NCBI GenBank assembly: GCA_034659475.1
Contig: JAYEHK010000107.1
Location: forward strand, 1 to 43,058
From: JAYEHK01 sp034659475
GTDB taxonomy: Bacteria; Bacillota; Syntrophomonadia; Syntrophomonadales; Syntrophomonadaceae
Direction: 5' to 3'
DNA: 43,058 bases
Both the position numbers and the translations under genes were made by a program. Positions within the stretch are counted from its first letter, which is position 1; the number at the start of each line of letters is the position of its first letter. This document shows positions 8,376 through 16,994 of the stretch, one piece after another. Under the pieces are notes generated by a model. It made no database searches. It saw only the letters and a program-made list of their open reading frames with translations, and was not told the origin of the DNA.

Positions 8376-8759
8376 TTATCCCTGCTGAACTAATTCAATT
8401 CTTTCTCCATCAGGGCCGAGGAAAAAGATGATGGTTTGGTTGCCAAAAACCTTTTTTGGTACTTCAAATTCAAACGCAATTCCTAGCGCTTTTAGGCGTG
8501 CGATTTCTTGTTCAATGTCACTGACTGAAAAGGCTAAATGGTCAAATAAACCTGTTCCACGAGAGGGAATAGGATCATCTTTATGGCACAGGAGTTCCAG
8601 AACAAGCGAACCTTTTTTCAGATAAGCAATATCAAGGGATTCGGTTTCAAAGCCTTCTGATTGCTCAAATCCCAGTGCGCCGCAATAAAATTTAACTGAT
8701 TCCTTTATATCATTTACTACCAAAGCAATATGTGCGATACCCAAAGTACTGTCAGACAT
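8376..8759 (-). CDS. VOC-family protein (glyoxalase / methylmalonyl-CoA epimerase-like)
   Basis: A 127-residue protein with the two beta-alpha-beta-beta-beta modules of the vicinal oxygen chelate superfamily. Likely metal ligands are His10 (GIAHIALVV), a Glu in LVLELL, a His in FDHLAFSV and a Glu in GERIELVQQ, the classic His/Glu/His/Glu set. Lactoylglutathione lyase, methylmalonyl-CoA epimerase and related isomerases share this size and fold, and the sequence alone does not separate them. The ATG at 8757-8759 follows AGGAGG by about 7 bases. It converges on the Fe-S oxidoreductase gene and is not in an operon with it. Confidence 0.8.
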   Translation of the reverse strand: MSDSTLGIAHIALVVNDIKESVKFYCGALGFEQSEGFETESLDIAYLKKGSLVLELLCHKDDPIPSRGTGLFDHLAFSVSDIEQEIARLKALGIAFEFEVPKKVFGNQTIIFFLGPDGERIELVQQG

Positions 8760-8810
8760 ATCATTTCCTCCTATTCATGTTCGTAGTAGACAGATAATGT
8801 GAAGTTGGGT

Positions 8811-8838
8811 TGGTTAGTTGGTTAGTTGGTTAGTTGGA
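8811..8838. repeat. 8-bp tandem repeat (TTGGTTAG)n
   Basis: About three and a half units of TTGGTTAG lie just upstream of the VOC gene. Related degenerate strings, GTTGGTTAGTTGGACAGTTG, occur at about 25373-25397 and on the other strand at 9223-9258. The rest of the 8760-9426 gap is occupied by the hairpins listed next and no gene was seen. Confidence 0.7.
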
Positions 8839-8903
8839 ACGGTTCAGAAGGGATGTCAATATAATTTCCTCCTCTTACACGGCAGACTATTTCAATAAGG
8901 AGT

Positions 8904-8985
8904 AAAGAGTTAGGGGTGAGGGGTGAGGAAAATGTTTGACGCGAAGCGTCTAACCCCCTAACTCTTAACCCCTTACCCCTAACCA
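8904..8985. repeat. Inverted repeat of TTAGGGGTGAGGGG / CCCCTTACCCCTAA
   Basis: GAGTTAGGGGTGAGGGGTG at the left pairs with a complementary CCCC-rich arm on the right, with a nested GACGC-GAA-GCGTC mini-hairpin near the centre. It is one of several palindromes packed between the VOC gene and pepF. No coding potential is evident. Confidence 0.6.
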
Positions 8986-9053
8986 AAGCTAGGTTAATTC
9001 CTGCCGCGGAACGGACCACGTGAGAACGGAAACAGACTCCAAAAGCAAAAAAG

Positions 9054-9128
9054 GTGCTAGGCTCTTAACTTATTCAGAAAATAAATTAGTTTCCATTACG
9101 TATTGCGAATAAGTTAGGAGCCTGGCTC
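9054..9128. repeat. Palindromic element, GTGCTAGGCTCTTAACTTAT arms
   Basis: A 22-bp left arm (9054-9075) pairs with the right arm 9107-9128 (GAATAAGTTAGGAGCCTGGC) with a few mismatches across a 31-bp spacer. A short GGGGTCAGACACC string at 9184-9196 follows, related to GGGGTCAGACCCC at 34084-34096. It looks like a REP-type intergenic element; a role as terminator is possible but no long T tract follows. Confidence 0.6.
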
Positions 9129-9426
9129 CCTTCATGCAGCGTTACCACCCAATTATCTAGATACGCAGAGTTCCAATATTGTTGGGGTCAGACACCGCTT
9201 GTCCCATTCTACACCCTATTCAGTTTTCCAACTGTCCAACTAACCAACTGACCAACTTTACGTCGCATTTTCTGGCTAATGTGAAGCTAGTTTTTGCGTT
9301 ACGTTTTATTATAGCTGTTTTAGGAATGATGGGAAAATGATTTGAAGGAGAAATATTTTCATATATAATGGGCATGATAGGAAAAAACAACCATGTTACA
9401 GAGACTGGTGATATAGGAGGAGAAAA

Positions 9427-11226
9427 ATGGCTAATCAAGAGACGAAAAAACGCGTGGATGTCGACAGCAAATATAAATGGGATCTGGAAGCGATTTATCC
9501 CGATGAGAAAGTATGGGAGAATGATTTCCAGAAGACGCGTAAACTCATGCATGAAATCGGCGGGCTGCAGGGAAGAGTGGGAGAGTCTGCGTCTATGCTA
9601 TTACAGGTGATGCAGTTATCAGACGATTGCGAACGACTTGCTTCAAAACTGTATGTCTATGCACGTATGAGGCGGGACGAAAATAATGCAGACGGTCATT
9701 ATCAGGGCTTATTTGATCGGGCGGAAAGTTTGAGTGTAGAACTAGGGAGCGAAACAGCCTTTATCGTACCAGAGATTTTGGAGATTCCTGAGGAACGACT
9801 AAAGGCCTTTCTGGAAGATAATAAAGAACTAAAAGTTTACGGGCATTTTTTGGATGAGTTATTGAGGCAAAAAGAACATATCCTTTCGCAGAGTGAAGAA
9901 AGATTGCTGGCGATGGCAGCTGATTTGTCCATGGCATCAGGCAACACATTTACGATGCTGAATAATGCGGATATTCGTTTTCCGAAAATCAAAAATGAGG
10001 AAGGGGAATCCGTAGAGGTAACCAAGGGACGTTATGGCAGCCTTATGGAAAGTGCTGATCGCCGGGTCCGCAAGGATGCGTTTGAGGCTTTGTATTCTTC
10101 CTACGGCGGTCTGATCAATACGCTGGGGGCAACCCTGAATGCCAGCGTAAAAAAGGATATTTTCTATGCGCGGGTAAGAAAGTATACATCAGCGCGAGGT
10201 GCGTCCCTGGATCAGGATAATGTTTCGGTCGATGTGTATGATAAATTAATAGAATCAGTTCATGCAAGCATGGATCATATGTATCGTTATATGAAAATAC
10301 GCAAGAAAATGCTGGGCTTGGATGAACTGCACATGTATGATATTTATACCCCGCTGGTTCCTGAATACAAAATGGAAGTTTCCTATGAAGAAGCAAAGAA
10401 AATGGTGCTTGAGGCACTTCAACCGCTGGGGAAAGAATATGTCTCAAAACTTGAAGAAGGCATGAACGGTGGTTGGATCGACGTTTATGAAAATGAAGGC
10501 AAGACAAGCGGCGCTTATTCATGGGGGACCTATGATACCAACCCCTATGTGCTCATGAACTATGACAACAAATTAGATGATGTCTTTACCCTTGCACATG
10601 AGATGGGGCATTCCCTGCACAGCTACTATTCGAATCAGCATCAGCCGTTTGTGAACAGTCAATATACTATTTTTGTTGCAGAGGTTGCATCAACAGTCAA
10701 CGAATCGTTGCTGATCGATTACCTTCTAAAAAAGAGTAATGATCCAAAAGAAAAGATATTCCTGATTAATCATTATCTGGAGCAGTTCAGGGGAACAGTG
10801 TATCGTCAAACCATGTTTGCGGAATTTGAAAAGATTGTTCATGAAAAGGCAGAGCAGGGAGAGGCACTTACCCCTGAACTGCTGAGTCAGATCTACTATG
10901 ATTTGAATCGCCTCTACTATGGACCGGATATGATTTTAGATGATGAGATAAAGATGGAATGGGCACGCATTCCGCATTTCTATTCAGCGTTTTACGTATA
11001 CAAATATGCGACTGGTTTTTCAACGGCGACATCGCTCAAACAACAGATCCTAGAGGAGGGAGAACCAGCGGTCAAAAGGTATCTGAATTTCTTGCAGTCT
11101 GGATCATCCGACTATCCTATTCAACTCCTCCAAAAGGCAGGTGTAGATCTCACCAAACCGGAACCGGTCCAAAAAGGCCTTGCTTACTTTGGCGCTTTGC
11201 TAGATCAACTGGAGGCGCTGATTTAG
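9427..11226 (+). CDS. pepF: Oligoendopeptidase F (M3B metallopeptidase)
   Basis: A 599-residue cytosolic zinc peptidase that trims oligopeptides. The zinc site HEMGH is at 391-395, and the third ligand is probably Glu419 in FVAEVAST. The family's conserved downstream pattern is present, including HYLEQFRGTVYRQTMFAEFE and the Y-G-P segment near residue 498. The length matches the PepF family (about 600). No signal peptide is visible. The ATG at 9427 follows AGGAGG by 6-7 bases. Transcribed alone, it converges with ftsH across a hairpin repeat. Confidence 0.95.
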   Translation: MANQETKKRVDVDSKYKWDLEAIYPDEKVWENDFQKTRKLMHEIGGLQGRVGESASMLLQVMQLSDDCERLASKLYVYARMRRDENNADGHYQGLFDRAESLSVELGSETAFIVPEILEIPEERLKAFLEDNKELKVYGHFLDELLRQKEHILSQSEERLLAMAADLSMASGNTFTMLNNADIRFPKIKNEEGESVEVTKGRYGSLMESADRRVRKDAFEALYSSYGGLINTLGATLNASVKKDIFYARVRKYTSARGASLDQDNVSVDVYDKLIESVHASMDHMYRYMKIRKKMLGLDELHMYDIYTPLVPEYKMEVSYEEAKKMVLEALQPLGKEYVSKLEEGMNGGWIDVYENEGKTSGAYSWGTYDTNPYVLMNYDNKLDDVFTLAHEMGHSLHSYYSNQHQPFVNSQYTIFVAEVASTVNESLLIDYLLKKSNDPKEKIFLINHYLEQFRGTVYRQTMFAEFEKIVHEKAEQGEALTPELLSQIYYDLNRLYYGPDMILDDEIKMEWARIPHFYSAFYVYKYATGFSTATSLKQQILEEGEPAVKRYLNFLQSGSSDYPIQLLQKAGVDLTKPEPVQKGLAYFGALLDQLEALI

Positions 11227-11249
11227 TTAGTCCGTGTTTATTTTCGTAC

Positions 11250-11290
11250 TAACCCTCCATGACCGTAAGTCATAACCACCAATGAAAATT
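11250..11290 (-). repeat. TTTTCATTGATGGTTGTGG-type motif, inverted copy
   Basis: On the minus strand this reads TTTTCATTGGTGGTTATGAC...CATGGAGGGTTAGT. It matches the motif at 2809-2850, 25530-25571 and 34448-34483. It directly follows the pepF stop and precedes the hairpin at 11302-11434. Confidence 0.65.
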
Positions 11291-11301
11291 AGCGTGTAAC
11301 C

Positions 11302-11434
11302 GGGGAAGGGAACGATTTTAACGCTGATACACGCTGATGTACGCGGACTAACGCTGTTTAAAATATTTAAAAAAAGAACAGCGTAAATCAGCGGCAATCA
11401 GCGAACATCAGCGTTAAAATTGTTCCCTTTCCCC
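11302..11434. repeat. 133-bp hairpin repeat between convergent genes
   Basis: The left arm GGGGAAGGGAACGATTTTAA pairs with the right arm ending TTAAAATTGTTCCCTTTCCC, with further CGCTGAT/ATCAGCG and AACGCTGTT/AACAGCGT pairing inside. The loop is AT-rich. A sister element lies at 20230-20361 in the same kind of place, between convergent genes. It probably works as a bidirectional transcription barrier; that is inference. Confidence 0.7.
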
Positions 11435-11476
11435 TCATTTAACCTATTTCGATAGGTGGTTTGTGTCCTTGAGGCA

Positions 11477-13033
11477 TCAACGTTTCTGTTCTGACTTGAC
11501 GGGGGGATAGGTTGCGATGATTTGCTGAATGTCTGGTTCGTTGAGGGATTCCTTTTCTAATAATTCTTTTGCAAAGGCTTTAAAAAGAGGCATATTATCG
11601 CCAAGTATTTGCTTCGCTTGCTGCAGGGCGTATTGCACGATGTTTTCTACTTCTTCGTAGATAAACGCAGGGTCTTTTTGCAGTATATAGCTGCAGTTTG
11701 ACAGGTTTTTGGCCATGCCTAGTTCAGTAACCATTTGCAGCGCCATTTCAGTTGCCTTCTGGATGTCATTGCTCGCGCCTGACGAGTGATCATGGAAAAT
11801 GATTTCCTCGGCAGCTCTTCCTCCCATGCAGGTTGCAATTTTGTTTAATATTTCTTCTTTGGTATATAGCTTTTTCTCCGCATCAGTGGACTGGATGACA
11901 AAACCCAGTGCCTGACCCCGGGGCAGGATGGAAACTCGCCGAACGGGTTCTTCTCCCAGAATATAGCCTACTACTGCATGCCCTGATTCATGATAGACCA
12001 CCCTTTCCCGTTCCTTGCCCTGCATTCTGTACGATTTGTTTTCAATCCCTGCAACAATCCGATCAATAGCGTTGGTGATATCTTCCTGCAGAATTTCTTC
12101 CCGGTTGTTTCTGGCAGCAATAATAGCGGCTTCATTACATATGTTTGCAAGTTCTGCGCCGGTCATTCCTGAAGTTTGGTAAGCCAGATTTTCCAGATCA
12201 ATCTGTGCAACGGGTTTGTTACGGGTGTGCAGGCGGAGGATTTCAATTCGGTCCTTCAGGGTGGGATAGCCGATATTGATATGTCTGTCAAATCTTCCCG
12301 GGCGCAGCAGAGCGGGATCTAGCATATCAAGACGGTTGGTTGATCCCAGCACAACAATGTTGTTAATGTCAGGATTAAACCCATCGAGCTCTACTAGCAA
12401 CTGGTTTAAGGTCTGATCTTTCTCAATGTGATTTTCTCCTTCTTCTCTCTTTCTTCCGAGAGAATCCATTTCGTCGATAAATAAAATCACCCCATCTTTG
12501 CAATGGCTTGCTTTGGCGAAAAGATCACGTACACGGGAAGCGCCCATACCTACATATTTTTCAACAAACTCGGAACCACTGGCGGCAATAAATTCTACGC
12601 CGGCTTCCTGGGCCAGTGATCTGGCCAGAAGGGTTTTTCCGGTGCCTGGAGGGCCGTACAGGATAATCCCCCTGGGGATTTTTGCGCCGACTTTTTTGAA
12701 TCTATCTGGATTTTTCATAAATTGAATGATTTCCTCGAGTTCACGTTTGGGCTCTTCTAACCCGGCAATAGCGGCAAAAGAAATAACGCTGCCGGCGGTT
12801 ACTTTTCTTTTGCTTAATCGTGATGAAAAACCGAAACTTGATCTTTCACGCCGTCCAAGGTATAGCGGCATAGCCCCCAGAATAAAGATAGCAATGATAA
12901 ATACGGTTACAGGATTAATCGTATTGGCGGGAAGAAAACGAGTGAAAAACGCTTGTAACAGGATAGAATTAGGGGAGATTAAGAGCATTAACAAAATGAT
13001 GATCAGAGATAATGGGATAATTTTTTTCGCCAT
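11477..13033 (-). CDS. ftsH: FtsH-family membrane AAA protease, short N-terminal form
   Basis: A 518-residue ATP-dependent zinc metalloprotease that degrades membrane and regulatory proteins as a hexamer. Two membrane helices (about 8-29 and 42-59) are followed by an AAA domain with Walker A GPPGTGKT (127-134), Walker B ILFIDEMD and second-region GRFDRH. The protease site is HESGH (348-352) with an Asp in SSGASNDIQKAT. The extracytoplasmic loop between the helices is only about 12 residues, whereas canonical FtsH has about 75 or more, and the whole protein is about 100 residues short. The ATG at 13031 has AAGGAG upstream. It is probably a second, specialised FtsH paralogue. Divergent from the GH130 fusion gene. 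Confidence 0.9.
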   Translation of the reverse strand: MAKKIIPLSLIIILLMLLISPNSILLQAFFTRFLPANTINPVTVFIIAIFILGAMPLYLGRRERSSFGFSSRLSKRKVTAGSVISFAAIAGLEEPKRELEEIIQFMKNPDRFKKVGAKIPRGIILYGPPGTGKTLLARSLAQEAGVEFIAASGSEFVEKYVGMGASRVRDLFAKASHCKDGVILFIDEMDSLGRKREEGENHIEKDQTLNQLLVELDGFNPDINNIVVLGSTNRLDMLDPALLRPGRFDRHINIGYPTLKDRIEILRLHTRNKPVAQIDLENLAYQTSGMTGAELANICNEAAIIAARNNREEILQEDITNAIDRIVAGIENKSYRMQGKERERVVYHESGHAVVGYILGEEPVRRVSILPRGQALGFVIQSTDAEKKLYTKEEILNKIATCMGGRAAEEIIFHDHSSGASNDIQKATEMALQMVTELGMAKNLSNCSYILQKDPAFIYEEVENIVQYALQQAKQILGDNMPLFKAFAKELLEKESLNEPDIQQIIATYPPVKSEQKR

Positions 13034-13248
13034 ATGAAACTCCTTTCAAAACCCAAAAACGAATAAGGGTTATTGATATATTTTACGGTTACGGCGATTT
13101 TTATCTATGGGATTGCTCGGATTATAAAATAAAGAGAAATAACAGAACAAATAGGTGGATGAATGTAATTTTGATAAATATAATCCCGGAGAAATGAGCA
13201 TAATTATGTAGAGATAACGATTGATTTCATTAAGGGGGGGTTATTATT

Positions 13249-16200
13249 TTGACCCATAGCAATACCGAAAGTATTTTTGACGATAAAATCAAAACGCTTC
13301 AACCGATTCTGGAGGATTATGTGGATTATGATCTGGTTATCGGGTTACCATTTATCAATGAAAAGGATGCCCTTCTTTCCGTATTGACTTCCATTGATGA
13401 TGTGCTTAATCAATGGATTGGGAGAAGACACTTGATTGTTTGTGCAGGGGATGCCTGTGGAGAAGAGACGCTTCAGGCGATTGAGACGCTTAGACTTAAC
13501 CATCCCTGTATTGCCTTTTTGATGCCGCCTAAAGCTTCTGGCAGAGGGATGAGTATTCGTGCTTTTATCGAGATTGCGCAATTACTGGAAGCTGATCTGC
13601 TGATCTTTAGTTCTAACATGGCCACAGCCGAAGGGCCGGGCATAAATGTTAACGGTGTGGAAAGCCTGTTAACACCTATTCAGGGAAATTACGATATTGT
13701 GTTGGGAAGTCTTAGAGGTCATCTGGGGATTGATAGTATTGCGCATATGTTTGCTGCGCCTATTCTTGAGACGTTTTATGGTTCTAGGGTCAGTGATCCT
13801 CTTGGAGGGATATACGCAATCTCCCATGATTTTGTAGAGGAATTAGCCAGCGAAGCAAAGTTCTGGACCAATATGATTAATGGAGCCGGGATTGATTTTT
13901 GGATGATAACCCGTGCAGTGGTCTGGAATAAAACGCTGTGTGAAGTGAATATGGGAGGCGTGATCAAACAACATAACCTGGAAAAGAGGAACAAAAGTTT
14001 TTCGGAAATAGCATTGACGATATTGGAAAGTATTAAGCGTGACAGTGCTATATGGCTTCGAGAACGACTTATCGTTAAGGTTGCAGACATGCTGGCACGC
14101 AGTGAAGTCGTAAAGGCGGATGTAATACATTATCCATTAAGTGAGTTACTTCGTTATTTCAGAAGCAATTTTGATACATCGGTGTTACCAGTGCAGCAAT
14201 CGTTGCAGGAAGAAACCATCCAGGAAATAAAACGCATACAAAGCCTGGATGAAAATCAATTTTTCCTTTCTGATGAATTGTGGGTGTCAGCAATTTTTTC
14301 GTTTATTACAGAATATTCGTTTGGAAAGGAAGAGTATCAGCATGATCTGATAAAGGCGTTGACTGCACTATATAATGGTCGGGTTGCTTCATATACAACC
14401 GAAATGATGATGTTTAATAAACAAATTCAGAATTTTAGTCAGGCCGAGCAGGATGACCTAATGGTACGTAAAATGGACTCTATTCGGCAGCGTCTGGTGC
14501 GAGAATTCTGGCATCAGAAGCCTGCATTGACGAGATTGTGGGCAAGAAAATATGAACAGGCCAAACCCCCTCTGGTACCTCTTGGTTACATGGAATATGT
14601 TCCGGGAAAACCAATTGTTATCCCCAAACAAATTATTGGCAAAGATAGACGCATGGTACATTCAGATAATGTTTTTAAAGAGCTTAGAAAACAATATGAT
14701 GAAAAATTCAACAGCTTTACAACAGAAAAACTAGGCCTTGCGAATACGGCAGATTCACAACAGGTGGTTGATGCAGTAGAAAAATTTATGCTGAAAGCCG
14801 AGAAGACAATTGACGAATTATTGCCGGGTGATCTGTTTACTGATAGAGGCCTAAAAAGTTTTTGCGATGCCCTGTTCGCGCTGGTTCCGAATCAAAAAAT
14901 ATTTACCCTCAACAATGACTTGCTGCGGGAGATGATCATGCGGTTTCCGCCAATTAATCTGATGATCCCATTGGGATATTATAAACCTGCAGATCTATTG
15001 GCCAATATGGATAGTCGTGAGGCGGTTACCTATGCGAATCTAGTGGAAAGCTGGAGTTATACAGATCGGGATCTGGTTTGGCTGGCAGATCAACTAAAAC
15101 CAGAAAGCTTTGAATGGACTGATATAAAAGTCTTGTTAATTACCGATGTTTTACCCTTTGGGCCGATCTTACAAACCCAGACGTCAAATTTAAATAAAAT
15201 AACCGGATGTATGACGATCAAGCGATTGGAAGAAGGAAAGAATACTAAGTTTATCAAGCTTAAATATTTCAACTCGATTATGCGCCGCCTGTGTGTGGCT
15301 GAACAGTATTCTCGTCTGTTTTACTTAAATGTCTGTGAACGAAAAAATATTGGGTTGAAGGTAAAAAATTCACTGCTTAATCTGCGCAAAGGCGATGAGT
15401 TCTCGGCCTACAACATTTTTGAGAATATTAGTCACCGTTTATTTGTACGTAAGATGGATGAAATCGCAGAGAAACTTATTTTGCAGGGCAAAAATGAGGA
15501 AGCTGATACTTTTAAAACCATGGTGCATGGTTATGGTTTAAGCCAGGTTCTTGAAAACACTGCTTTTCTAACCTGTTCAACATGGAGTTGGGCAAGTTAC
15601 AGTTACAAAGGCGGATTGAAAATGCCTACCCCATTAACGACAAGTGTTGAATCCAGATGGTTTAATCATGATTTTCTGGAAGCTTTGTATCGGGAATTAG
15701 GCTACAAAGAAAAGGAAATTCAACAGACGGTGTATCGCTTCATTCAGGCAGGGAAAAGCGAACAGAATATTCTGGATACCCTTTTGCCAGCGCGACCGAA
15801 AGATATTACGGTAGTGGTTCAGGAGAGCACCGATGAACCATCCAAAAATCTGCAGCGTTTTGAAGGCAATCCATTGCTGGAGCCTATTGATGATCATGCT
15901 TGGGAATGTAAATACGTATTGAATCCAGGTGCTTTAAGGATCAAAGATAAAGTATATCTGTTTTATCGCGCGGTTGGCAATGACGATGTATCGCATATTG
16001 GTCTGGCGATAACGGATGGCTACAGGGTGCTTGAACGGTTATCAGAACCCATATTTTCACCAGCTGTTCCAGAGGAAGCGATGGGGGTTGAAGATCCCCG
16101 GCTAATTATCATTAATGATAGGATCTGGATGTTATATACAGCCTATGATGGAAACATGGCTCAAATTGCTGCGGCATCCATAGGTGTAAGTGAATTTGTG

Positions 16201-16788
16201 CAGGGGAATTACCGAAACTGGAAAAGAGAAGGATTAGCTTTCAAGAATATATGGGATAAGGATGCAATTTTATTCCCAGAGAAAATAAAGGATAAATATA
16301 TCCTTTATCATCGGATTGAGCCTAGTATGTGGGTTACTTACATGAATACAGTCAGGTTTCCCTGTCGTGAAAAACATGCCATTATTCTGGGCCCAAGGCC
16401 GGGACGCATGTGGGATTCATTAAAAATCGGTGCTGGTGCGCAGCCTTTAAAAACAAAATATGGATGGCTGTTGATCTATCATGGTGTTGATCACAATTAT
16501 GTTTATCGCCTGGGGGTTTTGCTGGTTGATTTGTTAGATCCGCAGAAGGTACTCTATCGTTCTCCCAATTCGATCCTGGAACCGGTGGAAGATTATGAGA
16601 TAGGCCTATCTGGTGCATGGGTTCCGAATGTAGTATTTACCTGCGGTGCCGTGTCATCCACAGAGCGAGAGGTGCTGGAGGATGAAGACGAAGTACTCGT
16701 ATACTACGGCGCTGCCGATACCGCCATTGGCCTGGCCACCGCCACCGTAGCAGATCTCATCCCCGAACCGTTTAGACAGGTTAAATAG
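13249..16788 (+). CDS. Fusion: GT-A glycosyltransferase-like domain, unknown middle, GH130 mannoside phosphorylase domain
   Basis: A 1179-residue protein with no signal peptide or membrane helix. Residues about 26-290 resemble nucleotide-sugar transferases of the mannosylglycerate/glucosyl-phosphoglycerate synthase type (DLVIGLPFINEKDAL, SDPLGGIYAIS, GAGIDFWMITRA). At the place where the metal-binding DxD is expected the sequence is S121-S122-N123. Residues about 400-850 match nothing I know. Residues about 862-1179 are a complete GH130 domain: LFYRAVG, GVEDPRL (946-952), DAILFPEKI, and SLKIGAGAQP. GH130 enzymes phosphorolyse beta-mannosides to mannose-1-phosphate. The start is TTG, 8 bases after AAGGGGGG. 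The GDP-mannose genes at 22646-25174 suggest a mannose substrate. Confidence 0.8.
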   Translation: MTHSNTESIFDDKIKTLQPILEDYVDYDLVIGLPFINEKDALLSVLTSIDDVLNQWIGRRHLIVCAGDACGEETLQAIETLRLNHPCIAFLMPPKASGRGMSIRAFIEIAQLLEADLLIFSSNMATAEGPGINVNGVESLLTPIQGNYDIVLGSLRGHLGIDSIAHMFAAPILETFYGSRVSDPLGGIYAISHDFVEELASEAKFWTNMINGAGIDFWMITRAVVWNKTLCEVNMGGVIKQHNLEKRNKSFSEIALTILESIKRDSAIWLRERLIVKVADMLARSEVVKADVIHYPLSELLRYFRSNFDTSVLPVQQSLQEETIQEIKRIQSLDENQFFLSDELWVSAIFSFITEYSFGKEEYQHDLIKALTALYNGRVASYTTEMMMFNKQIQNFSQAEQDDLMVRKMDSIRQRLVREFWHQKPALTRLWARKYEQAKPPLVPLGYMEYVPGKPIVIPKQIIGKDRRMVHSDNVFKELRKQYDEKFNSFTTEKLGLANTADSQQVVDAVEKFMLKAEKTIDELLPGDLFTDRGLKSFCDALFALVPNQKIFTLNNDLLREMIMRFPPINLMIPLGYYKPADLLANMDSREAVTYANLVESWSYTDRDLVWLADQLKPESFEWTDIKVLLITDVLPFGPILQTQTSNLNKITGCMTIKRLEEGKNTKFIKLKYFNSIMRRLCVAEQYSRLFYLNVCERKNIGLKVKNSLLNLRKGDEFSAYNIFENISHRLFVRKMDEIAEKLILQGKNEEADTFKTMVHGYGLSQVLENTAFLTCSTWSWASYSYKGGLKMPTPLTTSVESRWFNHDFLEALYRELGYKEKEIQQTVYRFIQAGKSEQNILDTLLPARPKDITVVVQESTDEPSKNLQRFEGNPLLEPIDDHAWECKYVLNPGALRIKDKVYLFYRAVGNDDVSHIGLAITDGYRVLERLSEPIFSPAVPEEAMGVEDPRLIIINDRIWMLYTAYDGNMAQIAAASIGVSEFVQGNYRNWKREGLAFKNIWDKDAILFPEKIKDKYILYHRIEPSMWVTYMNTVRFPCREKHAIILGPRPGRMWDSLKIGAGAQPLKTKYGWLLIYHGVDHNYVYRLGVLLVDLLDPQKVLYRSPNSILEPVEDYEIGLSGAWVPNVVFTCGAVSSTEREVLEDEDEVLVYYGAADTAIGLATATVADLIPEPFRQVK

Positions 16789-16810
16789 TAAATAGCTTAT
16801 TTATAGCGTG

Positions 16811-16845
16811 CGCGTTCTCCGCCAATGTAGGGAGGGCGCGTTTTT
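16811..16845 (+). terminator. Rho-independent terminator after the GH130 fusion
   Basis: CGCGTTCTCC (16811-16820) pairs with GGAGGGCGCG (16831-16840), including two G-T pairs, and is followed by TTTTT at 16841-16845. It lies 22 bases beyond the stop codon. The rest of the gap to 16994 shows no further feature apart from the ribosome site of the next gene. Confidence 0.85.
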
Positions 16846-16994
16846 GCCATGGTAAGGTGTGCATGTCCAATTTGTTTAACTGAAGATCGAGGCCCTCCTA
16901 TTTTTTGGGGTAAAAATTTAACCAATTTTGTATAGCATCTCTTCATTCCTTCTGAATAAGTATTTCTTATAGGAAATGTTTGGGAGGTTTTGAT

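Noticed and set aside
9019..9426. Minus-strand frames overlapping the upstream region of pepF
   Set aside because: They are made from palindromic and tandem repeats and have no ribosome site or recognisable domain.
10115..10522. 135-codon minus-strand frame inside pepF
   Set aside because: It is an antisense shadow of a well-supported gene, with improbable composition.
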